Shown: positions 40,553-50,126 of the stretch, piece by piece
Position numbering within the stretch: position 1 is the stretch's first letter
Layout: each line of letters starts with the position of its first letter
DNA from: Altererythrobacter sp.
GTDB taxonomy: Bacteria; Pseudomonadota; Alphaproteobacteria; Sphingomonadales; Sphingomonadaceae
Length of the DNA stretch: 64,000 nt
Assembly: GCA_017308255.1 (NCBI GenBank)
Contig: JAFKFN010000003.1
Location: 1-64,000 of the forward strand
Reading direction: 5' to 3'
The notes under the pieces: generated by a model
Seen by the model: only the letters and a program-made list of their open reading frames with translations
Databases searched by the model: none
What the model was told of the DNA's origin: nothing
Position numbers and translations under genes: made by a program

Positions 40553-42082
40553 TCAGGTTTCCGCTGCAGCCGGGCCGGGCCCGGCCGGGCTCGCGGCTTT
40601 CGGGCGCGGGGTCGGCTTCCGGCGGCGCAGATAGCGCCAGCCTACCACCACCCCGCTCACCGATACGATCAGCCCGGCGATCGAAAGCACGATCATCAGG
40701 CTGTCCCTTAGCCACCGATGCTTCAGCAGCACGGGCAGGTCGAAGCTGTGCAGGGCGCTGAACAGCCAGCGATATCCGCGCCGGCCGCTGTCCGTCTGGC
40801 CAAGCAGTTCGCCCGTCGCGGGATCGATATGCAGCCAGGTCGCGTGGGGATCGTCGAAGATCAGCCGCAAGACGGGGAGCGGCCGGGCATCGCGGCGCGG
40901 ATCGCCGGTCGCATACCAATAGGCGTCGTACTCGGTCAGCGTCTGGGCGGTGACCAGCATGCCGTCTCGCACGGCCGCCCCGGCATTGTCTGCAATGGCC
41001 GCGAGGCTTGGCGTGGCGGGAGCGGCCGTCACGCCGTCGAGCGCCCGCTTGCGGCCGTCGCCATCCACCGCCAGGATGACCGGCGCGCCCGCGATATGGA
41101 CGAACCGCACTTCGCGCGCGCCCTCGGCGGAAACGGCCAGCCGCGCCATGTCCACCGGCGCGAAGCGCAAGGCAGGCTCGCCGGCATAGCGCTTGGCCAC
41201 GGAATCGCCGCTCGGCAGGCCGCCGAACGGGCTCATCGACAGCCATCCGCTGAACACCCAGGTGATCACGAACACGCCGCCGATGAGCCCCGCGATGTGG
41301 TGCCACTTCATCCAGCCGCGATAGGGGCTGGTCGATCCACTGGCATAACGGCGCTTCAGCCGCACGCGCAGCAGGCCGAGCCAAACCCCCAGGATGGACC
41401 CGACGATGCCGATCCCGGATGTCCAGATCACCACCTGGCGCCAGGGTTCCTGGTACACGCGCAAGGCCTCGAAATAGATCCAGTGCGGCACCGCCCCCAG
41501 CCAGTTCCAGAATCGTTCCGTCCGATTGGTGTTCTGCACCACTTCGCCGGTCTTCTGGGTGACGTAGATGTCGGTGCCGGCGCCATCGGCCATGCGCACT
41601 CTCCAGAACGGCGCGATCCGGGCATAGGCGCGCGTCACCACCCACTGGTCATGGTCAACGGGCGTCACCGATTCGGCCGGAGCGCCGGTCATCTCCTCGG
41701 CGATCTCCATCGCGCGCTGCTGGCTCACGCCGTGCACTTCCTCTCCGCTCGACGCGGAGAAGGCGTGCTGTTCATCCCCAAGGGCGATCCGATAGAATGG
41801 CTCGCCGCCGGTCATCTCCAGCCGCATTTCCCCCGGCGCGGTGGCGGCGCCAAGGCGTTCGAGCACCTCCTGCGGGCCATGGCGCACCTGGCTCCAGTCG
41901 ATCGGCTTGGCCACCGCGACCCGCTCGTCCGCCCGGAACGAGGGGAACGGGACGTACATCATGACCACGCCCGATACGAACCACACGGCAAACAGCACGC
42001 ACAGCGCGATGCCGGTCCAGCGGTGGACCCAATACATCCACCGCTTCGCCCGTTTCCACGACAGCAGGCTAGAACGCGGCAT
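40553..42082 (-). CDS. PepSY-associated membrane protein, partner of the siderophore TBDR
   Basis: This 509-residue inner-membrane protein has four hydrophobic helices: near the N-terminus (ALCVLFAVWFVSGVVMMYV after YWVHRWTG), at about 205-225, at about 260-280 (GGVFVITWVFSGWLSM after KWHHIAGL) and near the C-terminus (LMIVLSIAGLIVSVSGVVVG). Two periplasmic PepSY-type regions lie between them, and His residues in the WVHRWTG and KWHHIAG segments could bind haem. Related proteins act as periplasmic ferric-siderophore reductases. The start lies 14 bp inside the TBDR gene, so the two are co-expressed. Confidence 0.88.
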   Translation of the reverse strand: MPRSSLLSWKRAKRWMYWVHRWTGIALCVLFAVWFVSGVVMMYVPFPSFRADERVAVAKPIDWSQVRHGPQEVLERLGAATAPGEMRLEMTGGEPFYRIALGDEQHAFSASSGEEVHGVSQQRAMEIAEEMTGAPAESVTPVDHDQWVVTRAYARIAPFWRVRMADGAGTDIYVTQKTGEVVQNTNRTERFWNWLGAVPHWIYFEALRVYQEPWRQVVIWTSGIGIVGSILGVWLGLLRVRLKRRYASGSTSPYRGWMKWHHIAGLIGGVFVITWVFSGWLSMSPFGGLPSGDSVAKRYAGEPALRFAPVDMARLAVSAEGAREVRFVHIAGAPVILAVDGDGRKRALDGVTAAPATPSLAAIADNAGAAVRDGMLVTAQTLTEYDAYWYATGDPRRDARPLPVLRLIFDDPHATWLHIDPATGELLGQTDSGRRGYRWLFSALHSFDLPVLLKHRWLRDSLMIVLSIAGLIVSVSGVVVGWRYLRRRKPTPRPKAASPAGPGPAAAET

Positions 42083-44237
42083 GGATCGTCAGCTCCACGG
42101 TCCGTGGATCGCCCAGCACCCACTGGCTCCCGCCATAAGTCGACCGGGCATAGGTCTCGTCGAACAGGTTCCGCCCGCGCACGCTGGCGCTGAGTCCCTC
42201 GGCGAAGTTCCAGCGAAGGCCGAGGTCTGTCAGAGTGTAGGCGGGCAGGAGCTGCGAATTCGCCGCGTCGGTATATCGGCTGCCGACATAGCTCACCCCG
42301 CCGTCTACCACCCAGTCGGGCGCGAACTCCCAACTGACAAAGACATTGGCGGTCTTCTCGGCCACGTTGGTGGGGCGATTCCCCGCGCGCTGGAACAGCA
42401 CGCCGCCAACCGATTCCGCAAAATCGTCATATTGCGCGTCGACCAGCGCCCCGTTCAGATTGATGCTGAACCCCGGCAGCGGCTCGACGAACAGCGAGGC
42501 CTCGATGCCCTTGGACGATTGCTGGCCGATCTGGACCTGCAATGTGGGAATCAGCGGGTCCGAAGTGAGCAGCTTGCGCTTGGTGATCTTGTAGGCGGCC
42601 AGCGTCCATTGCCCGCGCCCGCCCCAGAACACCTGCTTCACCCCGGCTTCCCACTGATCGCCGGTCGAAAGATCGAACGTGCTCTGCCCGGCGCTGGTCG
42701 AAACCAGCGCGCCGACCGGATCGGCCGCCGTCGAATAGGACGCATAGAGCGCCATGTCGCGGATCGGATTATACACCGCGCCCAGCCGCCAGGTCACCGC
42801 ATCGGGCGTCGAGGTGAAATTGTTGGCCGGGTTTATGTAATCGTTCTTGGTGATCTCGGGCCGGTCATATCGGATGCCCCCGACCAGCGAGACCGTTTGG
42901 TCCAGCGCGATCCGGCCTTCGCCGAACACCGAGAACTGGTCGATGGTGTTGGTATAGCGCGCCCGGGTTGCGGCATTGCCGGTCTGGTGGATGAATTCGC
43001 CGACTATCGGATCGACGACGTCCACCAGCCGCGTGGCGTTGTTGCCGGAATTGCTGACGTTCTTGTAGCTGATGCGGTTGAAATCGCCGCCCACCACCAG
43101 GCTGCCTTCCAGCCCGCCGCCCAGGTCCTGCGAATAGGACAGGGTCGTGCGGTTCCCGGTCTGCCGCTGGATATGGTACAGTTCGAGGAAGCTCGACTGC
43201 CTGATTTGATCCGGCGTGGTGCCGCTGCCGGGCACCCAACTGGCCCGTTCCGCGTTGCGCCAGTACTTGTTCGCCCACAGATGATAAAAGGTGCTCTCCA
43301 ACTTCAGGGCATCGCCCGGCGTCCAGGCGATCTTGAACTGGCTCCAATTATCGCGAAAACGCAATTCGGCGTCGGAGACGTTGTAGTTCTCCTTGCGGAT
43401 CGAGGTGTCGAGCTGTCCATCGATCAGCGGCACGCCGAACCAGACGCGCGGCTCCTGCACGCTGAAGTCGTGCGACAGTGAAAGCGTCAACTCGTCCGTC
43501 GGGCGGTAACGCAGCGCACCCGACAGGGCCACCGCGCTCGAATCGCCGCGATCCATCCAGCCGTCCGACCGGCGATAGCTGGCGTCCACGCGATAGCCGA
43601 TCTGCTCGCTCAGCGGCCCGCCGCTGCCGGCCGCCACGTTCCAGAAACCGAAGGACCCGATGCCGGCGCGCATCGCGTGCTCGAACGTATCGGTCGGCTG
43701 CTTGCGCACGACATTCATCGCGCCGCCGATCGCCCCTTCGCCATAGAGGACGGAGGCCGGCCCGCGCAGCACTTCCACCGCCTGGGCCATCCACGGGTCC
43801 GCCGGGAACGTCAGCGTGTTGTTGTACATCCGCATGCCGTCATACAGCTGCGCGACCGAGTGCTGGCCGACGAAGCCGCGCGCCGAAAGGCTCTGCCCGA
43901 ACACGCCGGAAGTATTGACGATGCCGGTCGCCCGCGCCGCCGCGTCCTGCACCGTCAGGTCTCCGCGCAGGCGGATCGCGTCGCCATCCAGGATCTCGAT
44001 GCTGGCGGGCGTTTCCAGCGGCGTGAGGGCCAGCCGGCTGCCGCCCTCGCTGGTCTGGTTCAACTGAAGTGAATCGACCACGCCGGTAACGACGATCTCG
44101 CGTTCGGCCGCCGCTTCGCCCGCCGCGCCGCTATCGTCGGCTTCCGCCGCGCGCGATTCCGCGTGCCCCGCAACCGAAGCAAGCGCGAGCGCGATTCCGC
44201 TGACACGGGCCAACCGCCCTAAAGAATTGATGTGCAT
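42069..44237 (-). CDS. TonB-dependent siderophore-type receptor
   Basis: This 722-residue receptor has a signal peptide ending near VAGHAES, a TonB box (EREIVVTGVV), a plug with LSARGFVGQHSVAQLYDGMRM, AVEVLRGPASVLYGEGAIGGAMNVV, and a barrel ending in TVELTIHAAF. The plug and barrel motifs (SYRRSDGW, SLVGGIRYDRPE, LYASYSTAADPVG) match the FhuA/FpvA-type ferric-siderophore group. It overlaps a PepSY membrane protein gene downstream, the usual pairing for siderophore uptake and reduction. The upstream region has a cluster of GTTACC repeats. Confidence 0.92.
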   Translation of the reverse strand: MHINSLGRLARVSGIALALASVAGHAESRAAEADDSGAAGEAAAEREIVVTGVVDSLQLNQTSEGGSRLALTPLETPASIEILDGDAIRLRGDLTVQDAAARATGIVNTSGVFGQSLSARGFVGQHSVAQLYDGMRMYNNTLTFPADPWMAQAVEVLRGPASVLYGEGAIGGAMNVVRKQPTDTFEHAMRAGIGSFGFWNVAAGSGGPLSEQIGYRVDASYRRSDGWMDRGDSSAVALSGALRYRPTDELTLSLSHDFSVQEPRVWFGVPLIDGQLDTSIRKENYNVSDAELRFRDNWSQFKIAWTPGDALKLESTFYHLWANKYWRNAERASWVPGSGTTPDQIRQSSFLELYHIQRQTGNRTTLSYSQDLGGGLEGSLVVGGDFNRISYKNVSNSGNNATRLVDVVDPIVGEFIHQTGNAATRARYTNTIDQFSVFGEGRIALDQTVSLVGGIRYDRPEITKNDYINPANNFTSTPDAVTWRLGAVYNPIRDMALYASYSTAADPVGALVSTSAGQSTFDLSTGDQWEAGVKQVFWGGRGQWTLAAYKITKRKLLTSDPLIPTLQVQIGQQSSKGIEASLFVEPLPGFSINLNGALVDAQYDDFAESVGGVLFQRAGNRPTNVAEKTANVFVSWEFAPDWVVDGGVSYVGSRYTDAANSQLLPAYTLTDLGLRWNFAEGLSASVRGRNLFDETYARSTYGGSQWVLGDPRTVELTIHAAF

Positions 44238-44390
44238 TATCCCCGAACCTGTCGTTTGATCCGCCGATGCGCGTGCAACGGCAGCGCCGTCGCGCGGTCG
44301 AACAGACGAACGCGAAGCCTGTGTTGTTATGGATTGCGGCCGTTGGGCCCGGGCGCTGACTGGCGAATTATGGCCAGTTGCAACAAGTTA

Positions 44391-44456
44391 ATTACGGTAA
44401 TCGCCCGGGCGCGAAACGTTACCTTGCGCGTTACCCGCGTTACCGATCCTGTTACC
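44391..44456. promoter_or_regulatory. Cluster of GTTACC repeats and an ATTACGGTAAT palindrome
   Basis: GTTACC occurs four times in direct orientation at 44418, 44430, 44439 and 44451 (steps 12, 9 and 12 bp), and the palindrome ATTACGGTAAT at 44391-44401 carries an inverted half (GGTAA). The cluster lies between the end of the GT87 gene and the start of the siderophore TBDR, about 155-220 bp upstream of the latter. The pairs are 21 bp apart, two helical turns, as in a multi-site operator. The regulator is unknown. Confidence 0.45.
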
Positions 44457-44465
44457 GACCCTGGC

Positions 44466-45647
44466 TCATCGAGTGGGAGAAGGCCCCTGCTGCGCCGAGG
44501 CCGCGCCCCGCGTCCACACCAGCCACAGCAGCACGGCGCTGGCCAGCGGCATCAGGTTGAGCCCCAGGGGCAGCGCCATGGCGCGCGTGGCGTAAGGCGC
44601 CAGCCACAGCGCAACCAGCAGCGTTTTCTCCCACGGGCGGAAGCCGTGGCGCAGCGCTTCCCGCACCAGCCAGAGGATCGGCAGGATCAGGAACGGCAGG
44701 TCGTAATTGAACAGGTAGGGGGATGCGATCGCCGTCGCCGCCAGCACCAGCGCGCCGCTGGCCAGGCCGTCCTGCCCGAAACGGCGCCAGCCCCGCATGG
44801 CCAGCGCGATCATCGCCAGCGCCAGCAGCGCCGCCGCGCCGGCCGCCAGCGTCTCTCCACCGTGGATGCGAATCTGCGAATAAGGCGTCGCCATCCGCAG
44901 GAAGAAATCGGCATCGCCGAAGCGCATGATCGCCGCGCTCGCTTCCCAGCTTGAGGTATAGCCGATCATCGTCGCGCTGCCGAATGCCAGCCAGGACATC
45001 GCCAGCAGGCCCAGCGCGATCGCCCCGGCGGCGGCAAAGGCGCGCCAGCGCCCGCCCGCCGCCAGCCAGAACGGCACCAGCAGGGCAAGGTGCGGCTTGA
45101 TCACCAGCGCGCCCAGCAAGGCGCCAGCGATCAGCGGCCGCCGGTCGAGCAGGGCCACGCCGCCCACCAGCAGCGCCCCCGTGAGGAAGCCGTTCTGCGC
45201 ATGGCCGGCGGCGATCAGCGCGCCGGGGAAGACCAGCACCAGCAGCCACAACCGGGGAAAGGCCTTGATCGCGGCCCAGGCCCACAAGGCGTAAGTCGCG
45301 GCGTTCCAGGCGATCCAGGCCAGCGGATAAGGCAGCGCGGCAAACGGCGCGGCCACGAACAGGAACGGCGGCGGATTGACGAAGGCGAACCATTCGCTGG
45401 GGCCGGCGCCGGTCTGCACCCGTGCCTGCCACTCCAGATCGTAAGCCGCCTGTGGCACGGCTTCCAGCACAGCCCGGCCCGCACCCCAGAAGGCCAGGAA
45501 ATCGCTTCCCTGCGGCCCCATGGCCTGAAACCACGAGACGATCAGCAGGCCGACACTGGCGATCCCGATAAGCACGCCATAGCCGCGCACCCGCTTCGCA
45601 TCGAGCCAGCGCGCCTCCCTCAGGAAATCGATTGCCCCGCCCTCCAT
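44466..45647 (-). CDS. GT87-family (DUF2029) polytopic membrane glycosyltransferase
   Basis: This 393-residue protein has about ten hydrophobic helices and the GT87 pattern: an early DFLAFWGAGRAVL loop with the conserved Asp near the first periplasmic loop, then FAFVNPPPFLFVAAPFA, GALLGALVIKPHLALLVP and SPYLFNYDLPFLILP. Relatives are polyprenol-dependent mannosyl- or arabinosyltransferases, or uncharacterised. The ATG at 45647 puts the first helix at the N-terminus; there is no clear ribosome-binding site. It is downstream of the LacI gene on the same strand. Confidence 0.85.
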   Translation of the reverse strand: MEGGAIDFLREARWLDAKRVRGYGVLIGIASVGLLIVSWFQAMGPQGSDFLAFWGAGRAVLEAVPQAAYDLEWQARVQTGAGPSEWFAFVNPPPFLFVAAPFAALPYPLAWIAWNAATYALWAWAAIKAFPRLWLLVLVFPGALIAAGHAQNGFLTGALLVGGVALLDRRPLIAGALLGALVIKPHLALLVPFWLAAGGRWRAFAAAGAIALGLLAMSWLAFGSATMIGYTSSWEASAAIMRFGDADFFLRMATPYSQIRIHGGETLAAGAAALLALAMIALAMRGWRRFGQDGLASGALVLAATAIASPYLFNYDLPFLILPILWLVREALRHGFRPWEKTLLVALWLAPYATRAMALPLGLNLMPLASAVLLWLVWTRGAASAQQGPSPTR

Positions 45648-45747
45648 GGCAACGCGGCATAGCGCGCCCCGCCGCTCGGGCGCCAGCGAGCGGAATCGGC
45701 CTGTCGGGGAAAACGTGTCGCCGCGCCCAGACAACATCCGGGGACGG

Positions 45748-46788
45748 CTAGGTCGCAGGCGGGGCGGTCGATCCTCGTTCGATCACTCTGCACGGCATTT
45801 CGAGCAACTGGGGCGGGCCCTCGTCGGCGTTCACGCCCTCTATCAGCATCCCGATCGCAGCCTGAACGATTTCGGTGATGGGCTGATGCACGGTGGTAAG
45901 CGGGGGTACGGTAAGACGAGCAAAGGGGAAATCGTCGAAGCCCGCGACGGACAAATCGGCCGGTACGCGGATCCCGCGACTGCCGGCCCAGGCTATCACG
46001 CCCGCCGCCATGTCGTCGTTTGCCGCGAAGATCGCGGTGGGAGGCGTCTCGGCGCCCAGCAGCATGGCAGCCGCGGCAGAGCCCCCGGCGACGGTGAAAT
46101 CTCCAGGCGCGGTCAGCTCTTGTGCATCGGCATAGCGGGCAAGCGCATCCTGAAAGGCAACATACCGCCTGGCCGCAGCCAAATGATTCGGGGGGCCGTG
46201 AATGAACCCGATCCGCCTGTGGCCGAGGGACAGAAGATGCTCCGCCATGGCCAGCGCGCCCTCATATTCGGCGGACGTTACCGCGGGTGAGCGATCGAGC
46301 TCCACGCCGGGCGAGATGCGGACATAGGGCAGGGCATTTGCCTCGAGCGCGGCCAGCACGGCGACATCGTCGGCGAGCGGCGGGACCAGGATTACGCCAT
46401 CCACATGCAGCCGCTGCGCGCTCAAGTGAGCCTCCAGCGAGGGAGAGCGCGTATCGACAATCTCCACGTGGAAGCGATGATTCACTTCCTGGCATGCCAC
46501 CAGGGCCCGCGCCTGCAGGTCCATCACGAAAGGCGGGAGATACCACCCCTCGGAATTCGCATTGGCCACGCTTTCGGATGAGAGGAGCATTCCCAAGGCA
46601 TAGTAACGCGCCCCGGCCAGGGAACGCGCGGCAAGGTTGGGGCGGTAATCGAGATCGGCAACCGCCCTCAGCACACGCTCACGCAGATCGGGCGCCACGC
46701 GGGAATTGCCGTTGAGCACGCGCGAGACCGTCTTGAACGACACCCCTGCCGCCCGGGCGATGTCCACTATGGTCGTTCGCTCGCCCAT
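45748..46788 (-). CDS. LacI-family transcriptional regulator of the sugar-ester locus
   Basis: This 346-residue repressor has the LacI HTH and hinge (TTIVDIARAAGVSFKTVSRVLNGNSRVAPDLRERV, then YRPNLAARSLA) and a periplasmic-binding-protein-like effector domain (HVDGVILVPPL, GHRRIGFIHGP, AIFAANDDMAAGVI, DLSVAGFDDFPFARLTVPPLTTV). The start at 46788 is set by GAAGGAG and by the family N-terminus. It is divergent from the TBDR and the hydrolase genes, with two LacI-type palindromes in between. It should respond to a sugar or oligosaccharide. Confidence 0.95.
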   Translation of the reverse strand: MGERTTIVDIARAAGVSFKTVSRVLNGNSRVAPDLRERVLRAVADLDYRPNLAARSLAGARYYALGMLLSSESVANANSEGWYLPPFVMDLQARALVACQEVNHRFHVEIVDTRSPSLEAHLSAQRLHVDGVILVPPLADDVAVLAALEANALPYVRISPGVELDRSPAVTSAEYEGALAMAEHLLSLGHRRIGFIHGPPNHLAAARRYVAFQDALARYADAQELTAPGDFTVAGGSAAAAMLLGAETPPTAIFAANDDMAAGVIAWAGSRGIRVPADLSVAGFDDFPFARLTVPPLTTVHQPITEIVQAAIGMLIEGVNADEGPPQLLEMPCRVIERGSTAPPAT

Positions 46789-46872
46789 CTGGCTCCTTCG
46801 CCGTCCCCGTCCTCGACAGCGGTGAACGTCCTTACCGCCGCAACAAGGCCTCGCACAAGCCGCCATCACGGC

Positions 46873-46913
46873 AATGAGACAACGTTGTCTCATTTTTCTA
46901 GACAACGCTGTCT
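46873..46913. promoter_or_regulatory. Two tandem LacI-type operators
   Basis: A perfect 22-bp palindrome with core GAGACAACGTTGTCTC occupies 46873-46894. A second site, AGACAACGCTGTCT (46900-46913), is the same motif with one mismatched pair; the centres are 23 bp apart. Both lie between the divergent LacI gene and TBDR, the expected place for operators controlling both. Confidence 0.85.
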
Positions 46914-47026
46914 TCAATTCGTACCCAGCGAGCGAGGCGGTGTCGCGAGCGACTCTCTCGCTCCCTCGCCTCGAAAAGGAATCAACGGCGACAAGCCGCG
47001 CAAGCGGCACAGACCGGGAGAGAACA

Positions 47027-50000
47027 GTGAGGGGACTAAAGATCGCCTGGCGCGTGGGCGCCGGCACCGTGGCGCTCGGCCTTGCGCTGGCGCAGGCCAA
47101 TCAGGCGGCGGCTCAGGATGTATCCGACAGCGAGACGCAGGCCCTCTCCGACGACGGCACGACGAGCGAAGACGAGGGCTCCACCATCGTCGTGACAGGG
47201 TCCAACATCTCGGGCGTGAAGCAAGTCGGCAGCGAAAGCGTGGTGCTCGATCGGGAGGCGGTGCTTGCAACCGGCAAGTCCACCGTCGCCGATGTGCTGC
47301 GCACCCTGCCGCAAGTCCAAAACGCGGCGGCCAATTCCTTCACCTCGTCAGCGACCAGCGGCAATTCGCAAGGCAACGCCAACACGACACGCGGCGATTC
47401 GATCAACTTGCGCGGCGTGGGCCAGGGCGCGACGCTGACCTTGGTCAACGGGCACCGGATCACACCGTCGGGAACGGCGACCGCCTTCAGTGAGGCGAAC
47501 CAGGTCCCCATCGCGGCGATCGAGCGAATCGAGGTGATCGCCGATGGCGCTTCGGCCATTTACGGCTCGGATGCCATCGCCGGCGTGATCAACTATGTCC
47601 TGCGCAAGGACTTCGACGGCATCGAGCTTGGTGGCAGCTATACCTTCGGCGACTATGGCAACGACCAATGGACCCTGAGCGGGGTCGCCGGCACGCACTG
47701 GAGCACGGGCTTCGGTGACGGCAACATCATCGCAACTTTCGAATACCTGCGGCGCGACCCCTTCGTGCGTGGCCGCAATCCGCGCCTTCGCGCCGATCAG
47801 CGCCCGTTCGGCGGCAACGACGATCGAGTGAACGGGACGGCGGCGAGCGCCGGCCTCAACGGAAACATCTACATCCCGACGGCCGACGGCCTGACCAATC
47901 CCAATTTCCCGCAAGGCGGCGCCAACACTTACTACACGCTCCCCGACAATCCGACCGGGCGGATCCTGACGATCGCGGATCTCCAGGAAGTGCAATTGAA
48001 CGGTTGCACCGGCGCGGCGACACCGACCTGCGCGTCCTATCCCAATTTGGTCGACCGCTCAGACTTCGAGGACTTCCAGGGCAGCCTCAAGCGCAAGCAG
48101 GCGGCAATCCTGATCAGCCAGGATATCGGGGCGATCTCGTTCTACAACGAGTTCTTCTGGACGCGGTCCGAACAGTTCACCCGCACTTTCGCGACGGGTA
48201 ATCAGAACACCAGTCCGACCGTGCAGATCCAGCCGGACAGCCCTTATTATCTGGCGCTGCCCAACACCGTCCGCTCGCCGTTCCCGCCGTTCGTGCCGGC
48301 AACGCCGCAGCCAATCGACGTGCAGATCAATCTGCTCGCGCGGATGCCCGCCGGATCGCCTCGCTTCGGCAACCAGAATCCGAACGAAAGCTTTAACAAC
48401 ACCTTCGGTGCGCGCGCACCCATCTCCGGCGACTGGGAGGCGGAGGCTTACTACACCTTCGGCAAGAACGAGACCTGCGGCGTCTGCTACCTCGACAACT
48501 ACATAACGCTGGAGACAACCGCCCTTACGGGCGAGCCCGCCGCCAGCGCTCTCCAGCAGCTGATCGATCGCCCGCTGAGCGATCCGATGCATCTCAACCC
48601 GTTCTCGACGGAACTCTTCACTCAAGAGCAGCTCGACTTCATCCTCGGCACCAATTCGCAATACTCGCAGAACTGGAGCCACGATGTCGTCGCCAAGGTG
48701 GACGGGACGCTGTTCCCCCTGCCGGCCGGCAATGTGAAGGGGGCCTTCGGCGGCGAATACTATTACGGCATCCAGAAGCTGCAGAACGCCGCCAACCGGC
48801 CTCCCAATCCCGGACCGGTGACGACCCCCGATGCGAATGCCCGCACGACGCGCGAGCAATATGCGGTCTTCGGCGAACTCTACTTGCCGGTCATCAGTCC
48901 CGACATGGACGTGCCGCTGGTCCGGGAACTGACCCTGAGCACCGCGCTCCGCTACGATCACTATTCGGACTTCGGCTCGACCACGAACCAGAAAATCAGC
49001 GCGACATGGGACGTCACCGACGATCTTTCGCTGCGCGGTTCGTGGGGCACGTCATTCCGCGCCCCGGGCCTGCCAGAGCTCAACGCAGGCGTGTTCTCGC
49101 TGGGCCTGGGCTCCAACATCACGCCCGGGGCTGGGATCACCGGCTTTTCAACGCAGCCCAACGGCAGCATGAATGTGCTTTACATCCTCGGCAACAACCC
49201 GAACCTGAAGCCAGAGGAAGGAACGAACTGGCAGCTTGGCGCCGATTACCGGCCGAGCTTCGTGCCCGGCCTGCGCGTTTCGGCCACCTATTATAATCTG
49301 CACTATCGGAACAAGCTCGGGACATCGGGTGTCCCGGCGCCGATCTTCGCGCCCGGGCCGTTCGCCAATCCGGAGCTTCTCGCGCAGTACAGCGCTTATG
49401 TAATCCCGGTGAATTCGACGCCCGACGGCTCCGGCGGATGCACGCCCGATCCGGCGATCGCCGAGTTCACCGACTTCCTCTACGGGGCGAACCTGGGCTA
49501 CAATCCGCGTGACTTCTGCAACCTCAACGCGGTTGTCGATGGGCGGACGATCAGCGCCGCGAACACGTTCCAGGATGGCATCGACGCATCGGTCAATTAC
49601 GTGACCGATACCTCGATCGGTACATTCGGCTTCAACGTGAGCATCAACAAGATCCTCACCAATGAAGAGCGGACGGTCGAAGGGGCGCCGATGATCGCCG
49701 CGCTCGACACGATCGGCGATCCCATCAGCTGGCGCGGCCGCGGCAGCGTGATGTTCCGAAGGGGGCCGTTCTCGGCAACGCTGTTCGGCAACTACATCGG
49801 CTCCTACCTCAACGATCAGCCGCTCACGCTGCGCGAGACAGGCACGACGCTGCCGCAGGCAAAAGTGCCGAGCTGGACCACGTTCGACCTCAATCTGTCG
49901 TTCACGCTGCCGCCGGGTGCCGATCGCTGGAGCTTTACCGATGGCGTGCGGCTGGGCGTAACGGTCAACAACCTGTTCGCCAACGAACCGCCCATCGTGT

Positions 50001-50095
50001 TCTCGACGCTGACGGGTGGGTCCTCTTCGATCGATCTCTTCGCCCACAACGCGCTGGGTCGGTCGGTGCAGGTCTCGCTGACCAAGTCGTTCTGA
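47027..50095 (+). CDS. TonB-dependent receptor of the sugar-ester locus (large)
   Basis: This 1022-residue receptor starts with GTG after GGGAGAG, giving a signal peptide that ends at QAAAQ. It has a TonB box (STIVVTGSNI), a plug with INLRGVGQGATLTLVNGHR and SAIYGSDAIAGVINYVL, and a barrel ending in VQVSLTKSF. The N-terminal layout and the SIYGSDAIAGVINYVLRKDFDG type plug are those of sphingomonad and Caulobacter receptors for oligosaccharides. It is the first gene of a plus-strand series of hydrolases and a permease, controlled by tandem LacI operators, so it probably imports an esterified oligosaccharide. Confidence 0.95.
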   Translation: MRGLKIAWRVGAGTVALGLALAQANQAAAQDVSDSETQALSDDGTTSEDEGSTIVVTGSNISGVKQVGSESVVLDREAVLATGKSTVADVLRTLPQVQNAAANSFTSSATSGNSQGNANTTRGDSINLRGVGQGATLTLVNGHRITPSGTATAFSEANQVPIAAIERIEVIADGASAIYGSDAIAGVINYVLRKDFDGIELGGSYTFGDYGNDQWTLSGVAGTHWSTGFGDGNIIATFEYLRRDPFVRGRNPRLRADQRPFGGNDDRVNGTAASAGLNGNIYIPTADGLTNPNFPQGGANTYYTLPDNPTGRILTIADLQEVQLNGCTGAATPTCASYPNLVDRSDFEDFQGSLKRKQAAILISQDIGAISFYNEFFWTRSEQFTRTFATGNQNTSPTVQIQPDSPYYLALPNTVRSPFPPFVPATPQPIDVQINLLARMPAGSPRFGNQNPNESFNNTFGARAPISGDWEAEAYYTFGKNETCGVCYLDNYITLETTALTGEPAASALQQLIDRPLSDPMHLNPFSTELFTQEQLDFILGTNSQYSQNWSHDVVAKVDGTLFPLPAGNVKGAFGGEYYYGIQKLQNAANRPPNPGPVTTPDANARTTREQYAVFGELYLPVISPDMDVPLVRELTLSTALRYDHYSDFGSTTNQKISATWDVTDDLSLRGSWGTSFRAPGLPELNAGVFSLGLGSNITPGAGITGFSTQPNGSMNVLYILGNNPNLKPEEGTNWQLGADYRPSFVPGLRVSATYYNLHYRNKLGTSGVPAPIFAPGPFANPELLAQYSAYVIPVNSTPDGSGGCTPDPAIAEFTDFLYGANLGYNPRDFCNLNAVVDGRTISAANTFQDGIDASVNYVTDTSIGTFGFNVSINKILTNEERTVEGAPMIAALDTIGDPISWRGRGSVMFRRGPFSATLFGNYIGSYLNDQPLTLRETGTTLPQAKVPSWTTFDLNLSFTLPPGADRWSFTDGVRLGVTVNNLFANEPPIVFSTLTGGSSSIDLFAHNALGRSVQVSLTKSF

Positions 50096-50126
50096 CGTAC
50101 GTGAAGCAAAGCCGGGGAGGTATTTC

